A DNA stretch of 64,000 nt from a virus. Location of the stretch: the IMG/VR virus record IMGVR_UViG_3300050015_000878, positions 1-64,000 of that record. One strand, written 5' to 3'. A program made the translations under genes and the position numbers. The notes beneath the pieces were generated by a model. It ran no database searches. It was not told the DNA's origin and saw nothing but the letters and a program-made list of their open reading frames with translations. This document shows positions 26,226 to 35,508 of this stretch, one piece after another (the first letter of the stretch is position 1; every line of letters begins with the position of its first letter).

Positions 26226-26537
26226 TTATTGTGAACGAAATGCAGTCAACGCAGCTTCATAGTCTGCTTTTACCTTTGCAAGCGGGAATGGAATACGAAT
26301 TAATGCGCCATCAGGTATGTCAAATTCATTCATATAGCCGTTTGCGTATAAAATCAAAAAGTCATAGAATGGATTACCATAATATTTATTTGCTATTTTA
26401 TCCAACCTACTAAATTCAGTATTCCAATTTTCAAATTTATCACTCTGATTAACTGGCAACTGAACAAAAGGCATCATATCGGTAGTACCGTTACTATTAA
26501 CGAGTATTGCGTATCTATTATAATCTCTCTGTGCCAT
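26226..26537 (-). CDS. LysM-like tail/baseplate protein
   Basis: The 103-residue protein contains a LysM-like core from about residue 42 (SRLDKIANKYYGNPFYDFLI, then GYMNEFDIPDGALIRIP). Small phage proteins of this type (P2 gpX-like) sit in the baseplate hub or inner tail. It is encoded directly after the 1106-residue baseplate protein, with two bases between them, consistent with a hub assembly role. Confidence 0.68.
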   Translation of the reverse strand: MAQRDYNRYAILVNSNGTTDMMPFVQLPVNQSDKFENWNTEFSRLDKIANKYYGNPFYDFLILYANGYMNEFDIPDGALIRIPFPLAKVKADYEAALTAFRSQ

Positions 26538-26539
26538 AA

Positions 26540-29500
26540 TTATTGTTGTTTAGGTGGAAATTTTTTAATATATGCTGCATTTAATATGTCTGATTCTGCT
26601 TTTAATATGCCATTCATATATGTTTGTTGGTTTTCTGCTTCTTTCCAAGGTCTGTTGTATAATCCCTCTGATGTAAAGTTTGAATTAGCATAATAGTTAA
26701 ATGTAATAGCATTCTGTAAAGCATCAATTGGTCCTTTGAGTGACTGACCACCAATAACTTTCATTTGTAACGTTACTTTTGCTATCATTGGTTGCATACC
26801 AAAACCTTCGGGGTTCATATCCCAAGTAGTTTCAGCATAGTCAATGCTCAGGTTTTCAATAATAACCTTAGTAAAGAAAAAGTCACCAACTCTCAATATA
26901 CATACAGGTTGTCTACCAAAAACTGAATTCTTTGCTCTTGGAATTCCAGCTTCATCAACAACATCATAACGTTTTGCAGCTCCCTGTCTCATACATTGCT
27001 GTAAGAAGGTCAATCTCTTATGAAAATCTTCTGGTGTTTGAGTATGAAAAACAGGATTATAATAATTGCTTTCAACAGACTGAAAACCTTTCTGCATTGC
27101 AGCATCCTCTTTACGAACACTCATAACACACTGACTCGCATTATTACTGTTCTGTGACTTAACAAGCGGTTGATTACTTGCACGTAATCCCGCAACAATT
27201 ACTGTATCGGGATAAGAAAGCGGTGGAATCTTCTTGGGTGGTGCTTCTCTCGTTCTCCTAAATTCAATTGTAGCATAACGCTCTTGTGTGGTTGCGGGAA
27301 GTTCAAGTTTAGCCTCAATTTCCTTTTGGGTTTTACCTGATGAGTTTGCAGGATTAGCACCTGTTGCACCCACACTATCTATGCTAATTTGTATACTGCT
27401 AATATCTTCGCCAGGAAATATGGCTTCAAGTCTACCTAATACAATTTGTCTTGCTGCCTGTGCTCTTCTTCTGCCAAGCATATAATTATAGCCAGATTTA
27501 CTGTCATTTAATTTAGAAGCTGCTCCGACTATTTTAATACCAAACATTCTTCTATTACCGACAGGCTTAAACAATTCGTTGAGTTTTTTATCTAAAGCAC
27601 TTTTAACACCAACATAATTATATTGTGAAAATCCGGGTGGTAATAAATTCTTATCAAGTACTGGTGGGTCTGTTTTGGTCATACCTGTAACAAAGAATAT
27701 GTCTTGATTAAACCCCGAACTAATAACTTTTTTTTGTTGTCTACTACCCGGCATAATTTGATATTCATAATCCAAATACATAGTATCAACTATCTGAGAA
27801 CTTTCACTTGCATCTTTAGGTAAGTCATTAGGAAATACCATTGTTACTGGTTCGGGTATTGTAACTTCAGGTTCAGGAGTATCAACAGGACCAGTAATTT
27901 GCTCTATATGGTCGTCATTGACTCTTTGTTTTTGAGCAGGATTTTCTAATATTGGAGCAGGACTATATGGGTCACCACCAAATGCGAAAAATTCTGCAAT
28001 TGCACGATGTTTATCAGTACCTTTATATGTGGCATTTTTCAACTGTTGTGGATAGTCAATAAGCATGGTAAAGTTCAAAGTAGCTGACCTTTCACTGTGC
28101 ATGTAGTTATACATTGGTTCGTTTCTGCCAACCATAACAGTCTTGTCAAAGTTTGATTGCGTACTTTCGTTTATTTCGAGATTATATGGTGGAAACCACA
28201 TAAGTCTGCCATTAAACTGTCCAACTTCACAAATAGGTATCTGTGAACCATACTCATCGTCAATAATACCAACACTGTCTTTACTAATAACTCTAACTGC
28301 AAGGTTTTCAATTGAAAACATTAAATTACGATTATTTGGTTGGTCCGAACTGCTTTCGTGCGGTGGTAAGGTAGGGTGAATTCTTGGCATTACTCTGTCA
28401 TAAATTACTGAGTTCTCGTTGCCACCATAAACATAGTTACCTTCGAATCTGATTGCTTTGGCAAATCTATCGTATTGGTCAAGCATAGAATGCTGTCGCA
28501 CACCTGTAAGACCTGCAGTTTCCGCATTCATTGCATAATCACTGTCATTAGCCACCCACAAACCAGAGCCGTTAAAACCAACAATGTTTTTATTTTTATT
28601 TTGAAATGCTTTTCTTGTAATGTCAACGACTGCACCATCACTGGCATTAAGTAAGTTACGTGTATATTCAAGCAATCCCGAATATGCACGAAAACTAACA
28701 TTTCTTTGATTTGTTGGATTTACCTGTTCGTCTGCATGATTTGAAGTACCTAATAATTTATTAATATTATCACTTGCATTAGGTGATATTCCATTCATAC
28801 CCCAAACAAGTTTATTACTTACTGCATCATCACCAAATTCGTCTGAAGTATTAATCCATTCATTTGCGGTTTCACTTAATTTAAAACCGTTTACTTCTTT
28901 AAATCTGATGTTTGCAACACCAAAGTTTTTTTCTACAAAGTCTGCAGTAGGAGCATACTCTTGAGTATTATTTGAATCTAATTCCAAAGTATTTAATGCA
29001 AACGAAGTTGCCGTATTTGCCTGACTAATACTATCATCACTTGGCAAAATATTGCTATATGGATTGGTTTTAAAATAGTTAAAGTAACTTCTATAATGAC
29101 TAAGCGGAGCATTAACTAAATCACTTCTTAATAATAATTGAGTGTCTGCAAATCCCTTACCACTATATTGAAGTAATGCCTTATCGTCCAATATGCTCTG
29201 ACCAAAATACTCTGAACTTGCAAATCCTTGTTTATAAACGTTATTATTTAAAGCTGAATATAAAAATGAAAGTTGTCCCGTACCACTATTTTTAATATAA
29301 TCGGCTTCGGTAGAATTCGGAGTAAAAGGATAATCAACAGCAGGAAAATAATATACTACAGCATTAAGAAAACTTTGAAAGTTTGATATTGCTGGTTTTT
29401 TTGTAATTCTTACGTCTAACCTCTTGGTAAATAGGTGAGTATTCTTAGCACCGTCAAATAAGTTTGAAACCTTTATAACAGGAAAATTCTGTTGTGCAAT

Positions 29501-29860
29501 ATGTGAACCTGCGTTCATTGCAAACTGTTTACCTAACATAGCCAAGCCTATTTTAGTCAAAGGACTTGCTTCTGCAGGATTTAACAGTCTACCATAAACG
29601 GTATTCTTGAGATTATATGACTTGAATGGTGCGATAATACTTGCAATACCATTGACAGCATTAATAATATTTTGTGCTTGATTCTTTTCAGTAACAGGAT
29701 AAAGATTGTTTGGGGTATAGAGATTCCTTGTCTGCAAGTCATTTCTTAGACTATCAGTATTAAGTAAAAGTCTTGAAGGAGTGATACCTGCATTCTGCGA
29801 AGCATTACCAGTATTATTAGTACCTCTTACGAGTGTTGGGGGTGTATTGCTACCTGCCAT
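26540..29860 (-). CDS. Large baseplate protein with embedded OmpA-like domain
   Basis: At 1106 residues this is the largest protein here. The first 600 or so residues are Asn/Ser-rich structural sequence. About 765-870 looks like an OmpA C-terminal (peptidoglycan-binding) domain: IKIVGAASKLNDSKSGYNYM, LGRRRAQAARQIVLGRL and later ERYATIEFRR. The last 200 residues (RVGDFFFTKVIIENLSIDYA, WDMNPEGFGMQPMIAKVTLQ) look like a baseplate hub/wedge module. It may contact cell wall during injection. A late motif lies 13 nt upstream. Confidence 0.75.
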   Translation of the reverse strand: MAGSNTPPTLVRGTNNTGNASQNAGITPSRLLLNTDSLRNDLQTRNLYTPNNLYPVTEKNQAQNIINAVNGIASIIAPFKSYNLKNTVYGRLLNPAEASPLTKIGLAMLGKQFAMNAGSHIAQQNFPVIKVSNLFDGAKNTHLFTKRLDVRITKKPAISNFQSFLNAVVYYFPAVDYPFTPNSTEADYIKNSGTGQLSFLYSALNNNVYKQGFASSEYFGQSILDDKALLQYSGKGFADTQLLLRSDLVNAPLSHYRSYFNYFKTNPYSNILPSDDSISQANTATSFALNTLELDSNNTQEYAPTADFVEKNFGVANIRFKEVNGFKLSETANEWINTSDEFGDDAVSNKLVWGMNGISPNASDNINKLLGTSNHADEQVNPTNQRNVSFRAYSGLLEYTRNLLNASDGAVVDITRKAFQNKNKNIVGFNGSGLWVANDSDYAMNAETAGLTGVRQHSMLDQYDRFAKAIRFEGNYVYGGNENSVIYDRVMPRIHPTLPPHESSSDQPNNRNLMFSIENLAVRVISKDSVGIIDDEYGSQIPICEVGQFNGRLMWFPPYNLEINESTQSNFDKTVMVGRNEPMYNYMHSERSATLNFTMLIDYPQQLKNATYKGTDKHRAIAEFFAFGGDPYSPAPILENPAQKQRVNDDHIEQITGPVDTPEPEVTIPEPVTMVFPNDLPKDASESSQIVDTMYLDYEYQIMPGSRQQKKVISSGFNQDIFFVTGMTKTDPPVLDKNLLPPGFSQYNYVGVKSALDKKLNELFKPVGNRRMFGIKIVGAASKLNDSKSGYNYMLGRRRAQAARQIVLGRLEAIFPGEDISSIQISIDSVGATGANPANSSGKTQKEIEAKLELPATTQERYATIEFRRTREAPPKKIPPLSYPDTVIVAGLRASNQPLVKSQNSNNASQCVMSVRKEDAAMQKGFQSVESNYYNPVFHTQTPEDFHKRLTFLQQCMRQGAAKRYDVVDEAGIPRAKNSVFGRQPVCILRVGDFFFTKVIIENLSIDYAETTWDMNPEGFGMQPMIAKVTLQMKVIGGQSLKGPIDALQNAITFNYYANSNFTSEGLYNRPWKEAENQQTYMNGILKAESDILNAAYIKKFPPKQQ

Positions 29861-30222
29861 TTATTCTTTTTTAAATAAATACTTGCAATTTAATTTATTT
29901 GAATTATCTTTACATTGCCAAATTCTATACAAACCTGGCGCACGGGTCGAACCTTATATCTATCGTAAAATTATTGGGTTGAAATGTTAAAACATAAATT
30001 ACAAGGCGATTTAATTTGTTTCTTTTGTCAAAAAGAAATAAATATAGTATCCCGAATTTACCACAGGTTTTTTGAAAGTCTGAAAGAATTTCGAACAAAT
30101 CTTTGTAATTTCGTGTTTGATTCGGAGAAGCGAACAAGCGTTTGAGTTTTCACGAAAAACGTGGCGAAGTTACAACTTTTTTTCGAGATTATTACTATGT
30201 TTTTAAAAATATTTGAAAAATT
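29861..30222. other. Non-coding stretch between baseplate and HTH-HNH genes
   Basis: Apart from the leftward late motif at 29874-29882, no gene is supported. A 53-codon rightward frame (29984-30145) encodes a CFFC motif but has no promoter or other support. The right part (about 30110-30185) has more CG dinucleotides than its surroundings, which hints at imported DNA. Confidence 0.5.
29874..29882 (-). promoter_or_regulatory. Late promoter motif GTATTTATT
   Basis: Sits 13 nt upstream of the 1106-residue baseplate gene. Confidence 0.7.
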
Positions 30223-30813
30223 ATGAAATTAAACACAAAAAAATTTGCAGGACTATGTGGAGTTAGTACAAGTACTATTAGATGTTGGTCAAGAAAAAAC
30301 AAATTAAATTTTATATGTACTAAAGGTGGTCAAAGAAGATATGATGAATCTGAAGTTATAATATTTTTAAATAAAAGTAAAAGAAATTCTATTAATATAA
30401 TTGAAGATTTAAAAAAATATGAAACATCATCACCAGAATATATGAAAGCATGGTGAAATAATAATCGTGAAAAATGTCGTGAATATACAAAAAATAGAAA
30501 TCATAAAAATCTTCAGTTATCTGCAATTAAATGGATGAGAAATTTTTTATATAGAACAGAACAACAAGGATTTAAAAAAACTAAATTAAATACTATTACT
30601 GAATTTGGTTATACTCCAGAGCAATTAATAAAAAGAATTGAATGTCAGTTTCAAGATGGTATGTCATGGAGTAATAGAAAAGAATGGCATATTGACCACA
30701 GAAAACCAATTTCTATGTTTATTGAAGGTACAAGTCCAAGAATAATTAATATGTTATGTAATTTAAAACCTGTATGGGCAAAAGATAATCTATCTAAAGG
30801 TTTTAAGTTTTAA
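30223..30813 (+). pseudogene. MerR-type HTH plus HNH nuclease, interrupted by TGA
   Basis: Residues 1-45 form a MerR/IS607-like DNA-binding motif (KFAGLCGVSTSTIRCW, then GGQRRYDESEV). After 77 codons a TGA (30454-30456) interrupts the frame. The same frame continues as NNNREKCREYTKNRN and an HNH-like domain with EWHIDHRKPISMF. The whole frame would encode about 196 residues. TGA is a normal stop elsewhere here, so this is most simply a recently broken mobile gene; read-through cannot be excluded. Its very AT-rich codons differ from the neighbours. It lies opposite to and overlaps the end of the tape measure gene by four bases. Confidence 0.75.
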
Positions 30814-33350
30814 CCCTTACCCTTATAACCTCTTTTTGACTCATAGCTGTCATTTCTGATGTAAGCACCTGTCTGAGTGGCTTCATGAAACTTATAGCCG
30901 TCAATATTCATAGTAATATTTGAAACTACTGCAACTTGTTTGTCACTGAATTCAACTTTTAATGGATTTTTAAGTAAATTTGTTAATTCTGAAAGTCCGC
31001 TACCGCCCTTGAAGTTTGCTTTTGAGATTCTTTCAACTGCATCGGCAACTGCCATAAAGTCTTCACGACTTCCAGACATAACTGCCTTTATGTTTGCAAA
31101 TGCTTCACCAACTTTTGAAACTTTATTTGCTGTAAGAGCAATAATACCTAAAGTACTACCAAGTACTGCTAAACCAACCCAACCACCTACACCTGCGATA
31201 GCCAAAGCTGCACCGATTTCTGCAATACCAAGTCCGACTTCCATCATGTCTTTACCTGCACCTTTACTATTTTTTACAAGGTCACCTAAACCAAATCCTA
31301 ATACTCCAATACCCGCTGCAGCCAAACCAATGCCTGCACCAATTAATGCAACACCTGCACCGAAAGCAATAAGTGGACCTGCTGATGCACCAGCTGCTGT
31401 ACTAAATGCTAAAATGCCAACGGCAGCCAAAGAAGTTACACCAATTGAAATACCTAATGTTAATACAATATCTCTTAAAACTTTTGCTTGTTTATCGTCA
31501 AGTTTACTCATGGAATTTGCAAGTAAACTAATACCTGCGGCAGCAGTTCCAATACCTGCACCTATACCTAATGCAGCAGCCCCAACACCTGCACCTGCGC
31601 CAGCAAGCATTTTTCCTTTTCCTGCCATTGCAGCACCTTGACCAATACCTTCACGTTGTTTACCTAAACTACTAAGACCACCACCACCTTTACTTTTACC
31701 CATGCCCATACCACCACTAACCCATTTTTCTATAGTGTGATTTAGACCTGCAGTAACTGCTTTCCATGCAACGGCTGCGGTAATTAAGCCAGCACCAGTT
31801 ATCCACGGACCAACTGATTTAAATAAAGCAGTAAGTGGTTCTAAAACATTTGCCCTTGTCCAAGTTAAAACAGTATTAACAGTTTCAAGTATGGGTAATA
31901 AACCCGATTTTATTTCAAGTAAAGTATTTTTAAGTGCATCTTCGAAGGTCTGTGAATCTATTGCACGGTCTTCCAAGGACTTACTTTCTTTCATAAATGA
32001 ATTTGCCTGTTCTTTAGTAAGTGTTGAAATATCGTGCATATGACCTGCAAGTTTAACTTCATACCCCATAGTATTCTTATTAAAGATTGCAGCACCCTTA
32101 ACTAATTCCTTTTCTCTATCAGATAATCCCAGACCAGCTAAGTCTTGATTCATTTTATCTAAGTCCAGTCGTCTTTTAGTAGTTTCAAAGATTTCTTCTT
32201 TAGAAATAATACCCAATGACTCTGCAACACTTGCAAGACGCTGTTTATCAGCAGGACTAATAAACTTTTCAAATGTACCGTCTGCTTGTTTTCTGAAAGT
32301 AGCAATGCCCTTAGTCATTTCAGAGATTTTTTCCATGACTTTTTCAGGTTCATTACGCATCTGATAAAACATCTGCATTGGGTCTACCTTTGCAAATTCT
32401 CCACCCATAACCTGCAAGTTTGCAGTTAATTCGATTACCTTTTCAAGACTATCACCCATGTCAGCAACTTTAAGTGCTGAGTCCATGCTGACTTTCATCT
32501 TTTCAGAGTTCATAGCCATTTCAGCCATTGCTTTTGAACCTCTCTGGAAAGTATATGTATTTAATTTTTTAAAATTATCATTTAAATTCTTAAGTACTTT
32601 AATTGTATTAACACCCATACGTTCTGAAGTATCAACAATACCTTGTACATAATTCATGGTGTTTTTAGCGTCAAAACCCATTAATTCAAATTGTGCACCG
32701 AGTTTGGTTGCCTGTTCAACACCAAGTCCAGTACCTTTACCAATTTTCATAATATCATCAACCATTTCAGAAGATAATGCACGTGCACGTCCTGTTTCAT
32801 CAGCATAACCTGTCATGATAGTGCCAACATCTTCAAGACTTCCACCTAATTTAGCAGCAAATCCTGCAGATTGTTCAAAGGTTTGACGGAGTTCAGCAGC
32901 TTTAGCACCCGACATACCAAGATTTAAAACAGTAGTTTTAATAATCTTGTCTTGGTCCATTAAAAACTTAATACCTGCACCAATTTGCTTATTGGTTTCA
33001 CTAATAGTATTAACAAGATTTTTTCTACAATTTTGCTGTTTTTCTAATTGAGCATTAACTTCTTTTTCATTTTTAATTTGCTCCTTTTGTAAATCAACAA
33101 GTTTTTTTAGTGCGGCTTTCTGTGGGTCACTTAATTTATTTTGATTGGCTAATAAGTCATTAATCATACGCTGTCTCTCAGCGATTTTCTCTGATTCTTT
33201 CGCTCTGGCAGTCTCCATATCCCCAATACTCTTATACCACTTAGCTTCTTCGCTTAATGCGTCTTGGATAGCCTTGTGGTTTTCAAGTTCGTCTCTCAAC
33301 TGATTTTGAATCTGCCTTCTTGATGGACCTGCTGCTGGTGTTGTAGCCAT
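30810..33350 (-). CDS. Tail tape measure protein
   Basis: The 846-residue protein has a charged, helical N-terminal region (about 1-130), a long stretch of helical repeats, and an Ala/Gly-rich hydrophobic central-to-C-terminal region (about 550-740) with several membrane-like segments, the usual composition of tape measure proteins, which set tail length and pass into the host envelope. It follows the gp26-like/frameshift pair, the classical position after tail assembly chaperones, and has its own late motif. Confidence 0.8.
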   Translation of the reverse strand: MATTPAAGPSRRQIQNQLRDELENHKAIQDALSEEAKWYKSIGDMETARAKESEKIAERQRMINDLLANQNKLSDPQKAALKKLVDLQKEQIKNEKEVNAQLEKQQNCRKNLVNTISETNKQIGAGIKFLMDQDKIIKTTVLNLGMSGAKAAELRQTFEQSAGFAAKLGGSLEDVGTIMTGYADETGRARALSSEMVDDIMKIGKGTGLGVEQATKLGAQFELMGFDAKNTMNYVQGIVDTSERMGVNTIKVLKNLNDNFKKLNTYTFQRGSKAMAEMAMNSEKMKVSMDSALKVADMGDSLEKVIELTANLQVMGGEFAKVDPMQMFYQMRNEPEKVMEKISEMTKGIATFRKQADGTFEKFISPADKQRLASVAESLGIISKEEIFETTKRRLDLDKMNQDLAGLGLSDREKELVKGAAIFNKNTMGYEVKLAGHMHDISTLTKEQANSFMKESKSLEDRAIDSQTFEDALKNTLLEIKSGLLPILETVNTVLTWTRANVLEPLTALFKSVGPWITGAGLITAAVAWKAVTAGLNHTIEKWVSGGMGMGKSKGGGGLSSLGKQREGIGQGAAMAGKGKMLAGAGAGVGAAALGIGAGIGTAAAGISLLANSMSKLDDKQAKVLRDIVLTLGISIGVTSLAAVGILAFSTAAGASAGPLIAFGAGVALIGAGIGLAAAGIGVLGFGLGDLVKNSKGAGKDMMEVGLGIAEIGAALAIAGVGGWVGLAVLGSTLGIIALTANKVSKVGEAFANIKAVMSGSREDFMAVADAVERISKANFKGGSGLSELTNLLKNPLKVEFSDKQVAVVSNITMNIDGYKFHEATQTGAYIRNDSYESKRGYKGKG

Positions 33351-33369
33351 TTGTAATAGTTATTATAGA

Positions 33370-33378
33370 TATAAATAC
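33370..33378 (-). promoter_or_regulatory. Late promoter motif GTATTTATA
   Basis: Lies 19 nt before the tape measure start and just after the terminator of the gp26-like transcript. Confidence 0.7.
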
Positions 33379-33381
33379 AAA

Positions 33382-33408
33382 AGACCGAGATTTTTATCGT
33401 CCCGGTCT
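33382..33408 (-). terminator. Terminator after the gp26-like/59-aa pair
   Basis: On the minus strand AGACCG pairs with CGGTCT, followed by TTTT. It overlaps the last codons and stop of the 59-residue gene. Confidence 0.7.
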
Positions 33409-33573
33409 AAAATTGTTTTTACTTCGTGCTTGCTCTTGAAGTTTTTCTATTTCTTCATTCTCTCTTTGTAGTAAAAATAAGAAGTGTCGTCTTCTGTAGA
33501 TTGGCAAGTGTTCGATATAATCTGCTTGGAACTTAGCGTGCTTGGTCAAGACGTATATCTCTTCATCGACCAT
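33394..33573 (-). CDS. 59-residue protein, probable frameshift extension of the gp26-like protein
   Basis: The frame starts with ATG at 33573 and encodes a highly charged helical peptide (MVDEEIYVLTKHAKFQADYI, then LPIYRRRHFLFLLQRENEEI). The frame stays open upstream through the T9 run at 33604-33612, so it can also be read as a -1 frameshift tail of the preceding gene. The join reads DFFFPLNLTGEYKKMV. Tail chaperones upstream of tape measure genes commonly use this arrangement. Internal initiation at the ATG is the alternative. Confidence 0.7.
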   Translation of the reverse strand: MVDEEIYVLTKHAKFQADYIEHLPIYRRRHFLFLLQRENEEIEKLQEQARSKNNFRPGR

Positions 33574-33590
33574 TTTTTTATATTCGCCCG

Positions 33591-34505
33591 TTAAGTTGAG
33601 GGGAAAAAAAAATCTATGCCCACAGTTAGGTTAGCATGAAATTTATATCCGTCTTTAGCCATGAACTCGTAATCCATATCAACATCAGGACTGACATCCA
33701 TAATTTTTCTACGAATTGTAAAAGCATCCAAAGCAGGCATTGCATCAACAAACTTGTCAATATATGACCTGTCGGTTTTCTCGTTGATAGCAACAATATG
33801 TGATTTTAATTTCATTGTGTTGAAGTCTGAAAACTCTTGATTATAAGTTTCTTGTAATGCCTGTGCTTTCTTAAATAATTGATTTTCATCACCCGAACTA
33901 ATAAGTCTGAATGTTACAGTCTTCTTACGCATAGGAATTTCAACAGTGAAATGACCATACTGGTCAGGTTCTTGCTTAACTATCTTATACTTAAGTTTAG
34001 TTAAATCAATGGTATCTTTAAAAGGTATACCACTTCGTGGGTCAGTAACTTGTACGGTATAATCTGGACCATAACTTGAAGTCCTTAAGAACAATATAAC
34101 CGCATTTCTGTCGCCTGCAAGAAGTTCTTCGGGAAGAATACCTGGAGTTTTAATCTTTCTACGGAGTAAAACATCCAATACAGTACCATTTTCTATTAAA
34201 GAAGGTGTAGTAAGTAAGTCTTCGTCTTTTGAAGTCATGTATTCAACATTAACTTCGGCAATACGACTTTGATAAAACTGACCTTTTGACGGAAGTTTAA
34301 TGGCTTCATAAGAAGTCATCAAGTCTGGGTCGGTCTCTTTCGACATGGTTTTTTCAAAGTCCTGTGGATTAAAAACAGGCATTTTAGGTATTCCTGCACC
34401 AACTACTGGTGGCTGACCCTTTTCCTGACCTACAGTCGCTTCTTTATATTTTTTAATGGTTTCAGAGATATTCTGCTTTTTTGGTTTGTCGTTAATTTCT
34501 TCCAT
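33591..34505 (-). CDS. Baseplate hub/tail assembly protein, T4 gp26-like
   Basis: The 304-residue protein matches the T4_baseplate (gp26) family pattern: LPSKGQFYQSRIAEVNVEYM near residue 71, DEDLLTTPSLIENGTVLDVL near 94, LLAGDRNAVILFLRTSSYG near 127 and a later IDLTKLKYKIV stretch. The first 60 residues are polar and likely disordered. It ends GIDFFFPST, and the codons for FFF form the T9 slippery run allowing a -1 shift into the 59-codon frame and a product of about 370 residues. A late motif lies 33 nt upstream. Confidence 0.72.
   Translation of the reverse strand: MEEINDKPKKQNISETIKKYKEATVGQEKGQPPVVGAGIPKMPVFNPQDFEKTMSKETDPDLMTSYEAIKLPSKGQFYQSRIAEVNVEYMTSKDEDLLTTPSLIENGTVLDVLLRRKIKTPGILPEELLAGDRNAVILFLRTSSYGPDYTVQVTDPRSGIPFKDTIDLTKLKYKIVKQEPDQYGHFTVEIPMRKKTVTFRLISSGDENQLFKKAQALQETYNQEFSDFNTMKLKSHIVAINEKTDRSYIDKFVDAMPALDAFTIRRKIMDVSPDVDMDYEFMAKDGYKFHANLTVGIDFFFPST
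33604..33612 (-). promoter_or_regulatory. Putative -1 ribosomal frameshift site (T9 run)
   Basis: The coding strand reads GA-TTTTTTTTT-CCCC. Slippage by -1 joins the gp26-like protein, 15 nt before its own stop region, to the 59-residue frame with no intervening stop. Confidence 0.6.
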
Positions 34506-34538
34506 AATTATAAAATTTTATATTTTATTATTGTTTTC

Positions 34539-34547
34539 AATAAATAC
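34539..34547 (-). promoter_or_regulatory. Late promoter motif GTATTTATT
   Basis: Sits 33 nt upstream of the gp26-like gene in the divergent region facing phoH. Confidence 0.65.
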
Positions 34548-34643
34548 GTAGAAAAAAATTTTCGACATAAATTCAAGATTTTTTATTAAGACTCGTATAA
34601 GTGGGTATTGAAGTAAAACATTAGATAATTTAACATAAATTTT

Positions 34644-35507
34644 ATGAGTAGAGATAGATATAAAGAAGAAAAAGACTTTCAGGAACTAACTTCGGTTTCA
34701 GTAAATAGTGGTGAACAAATATCCCAAATAAAAGCAGAAATAAGTAAATTACTGCCACCGGACATTAAAATCATCGCAAAAAATGAAAGTCAAAAAAAAC
34801 TTATAAATTCTATAAAAAATAATGAGATAACGATTTGTGCAGGTCGGGCAGGAACTGGTAAAACCTTTGTTGCAATGGCAATAGCACTTGGATTACTGAG
34901 AAAACCGTCAAATAGATTTAAAAAAATCTACTTGGTCAAATCAGTTACCACGTTAAAGGGTGAGGAACTTGGATTTCTTAAAGGCGATTTAAAAGAAAAA
35001 ATTGACCCGTTTATGTGGAGTTTCTACATTAATATGGAAAAGCTAATACTTGAATCTTCGATGAAGTCCCTTCTTGAAAAGGATATTATCAGACCATTCC
35101 CGCTTGCATACATGCGTGGTGCCAGCTTGGATGATTGTATAATCATTGCAGATGAAATGCAGAACGTCAACATTGACAACTCTTTAACACTTATGACTCG
35201 TATTGGTAGTAACTCAAAGTTAATATTACTTGGGGACATGAACCAAATCGACATGAAGAACAAGCACGAGAGTTCATTAGAGGCTATTTTAGACATGTTT
35301 ACTGACACACAGAACATCGGAACTATAATGATGTCAGGTGAGGATGAGAATGTCAGAAACCCTCTTATTGTTGTAATAGAAGCAAAATATCTCGCATATC
35401 AGAAACTGCCGAAGAAGAAAAAGGTAACAATGGTCAATTCTACAACTCTTATGGTTGAAAACCGATATGTTGACGCAAATAAAATAACAGTAGGAAGTAG
35501 TGAATAA
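34644..35507 (+). CDS. PhoH-like ATPase
   Basis: The 287-residue protein has Walker A GRAGTGKT at 67-74, a YLVKSVTTLKGEELGFLKGD segment near 97 and the DEAD-like acidic box IIADEMQNV near 170, all characteristic of PhoH. PhoH proteins are common in large phages and are thought to act on RNA or in phosphate stress. It opens the rightward block; no clear promoter of either class is seen ahead of it. Confidence 0.88.
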   Translation: MSRDRYKEEKDFQELTSVSVNSGEQISQIKAEISKLLPPDIKIIAKNESQKKLINSIKNNEITICAGRAGTGKTFVAMAIALGLLRKPSNRFKKIYLVKSVTTLKGEELGFLKGDLKEKIDPFMWSFYINMEKLILESSMKSLLEKDIIRPFPLAYMRGASLDDCIIIADEMQNVNIDNSLTLMTRIGSNSKLILLGDMNQIDMKNKHESSLEAILDMFTDTQNIGTIMMSGEDENVRNPLIVVIEAKYLAYQKLPKKKKVTMVNSTTLMVENRYVDANKITVGSSE

Positions 35508-35508
35508 T

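Noticed and set aside
29920-29990. tRNA suggested by GGTTCGACC and GCGCCA on the minus strand
   Set aside because: No acceptor, D or anticodon stems can be formed around it.
30454-30456. Alternative genetic code with TGA read as tryptophan
   Set aside because: TGA ends many genes at ATGA overlaps (for example 36526, 41110, 14864), and reading through would fuse well-formed neighbours. Only one gene shows an internal TGA.
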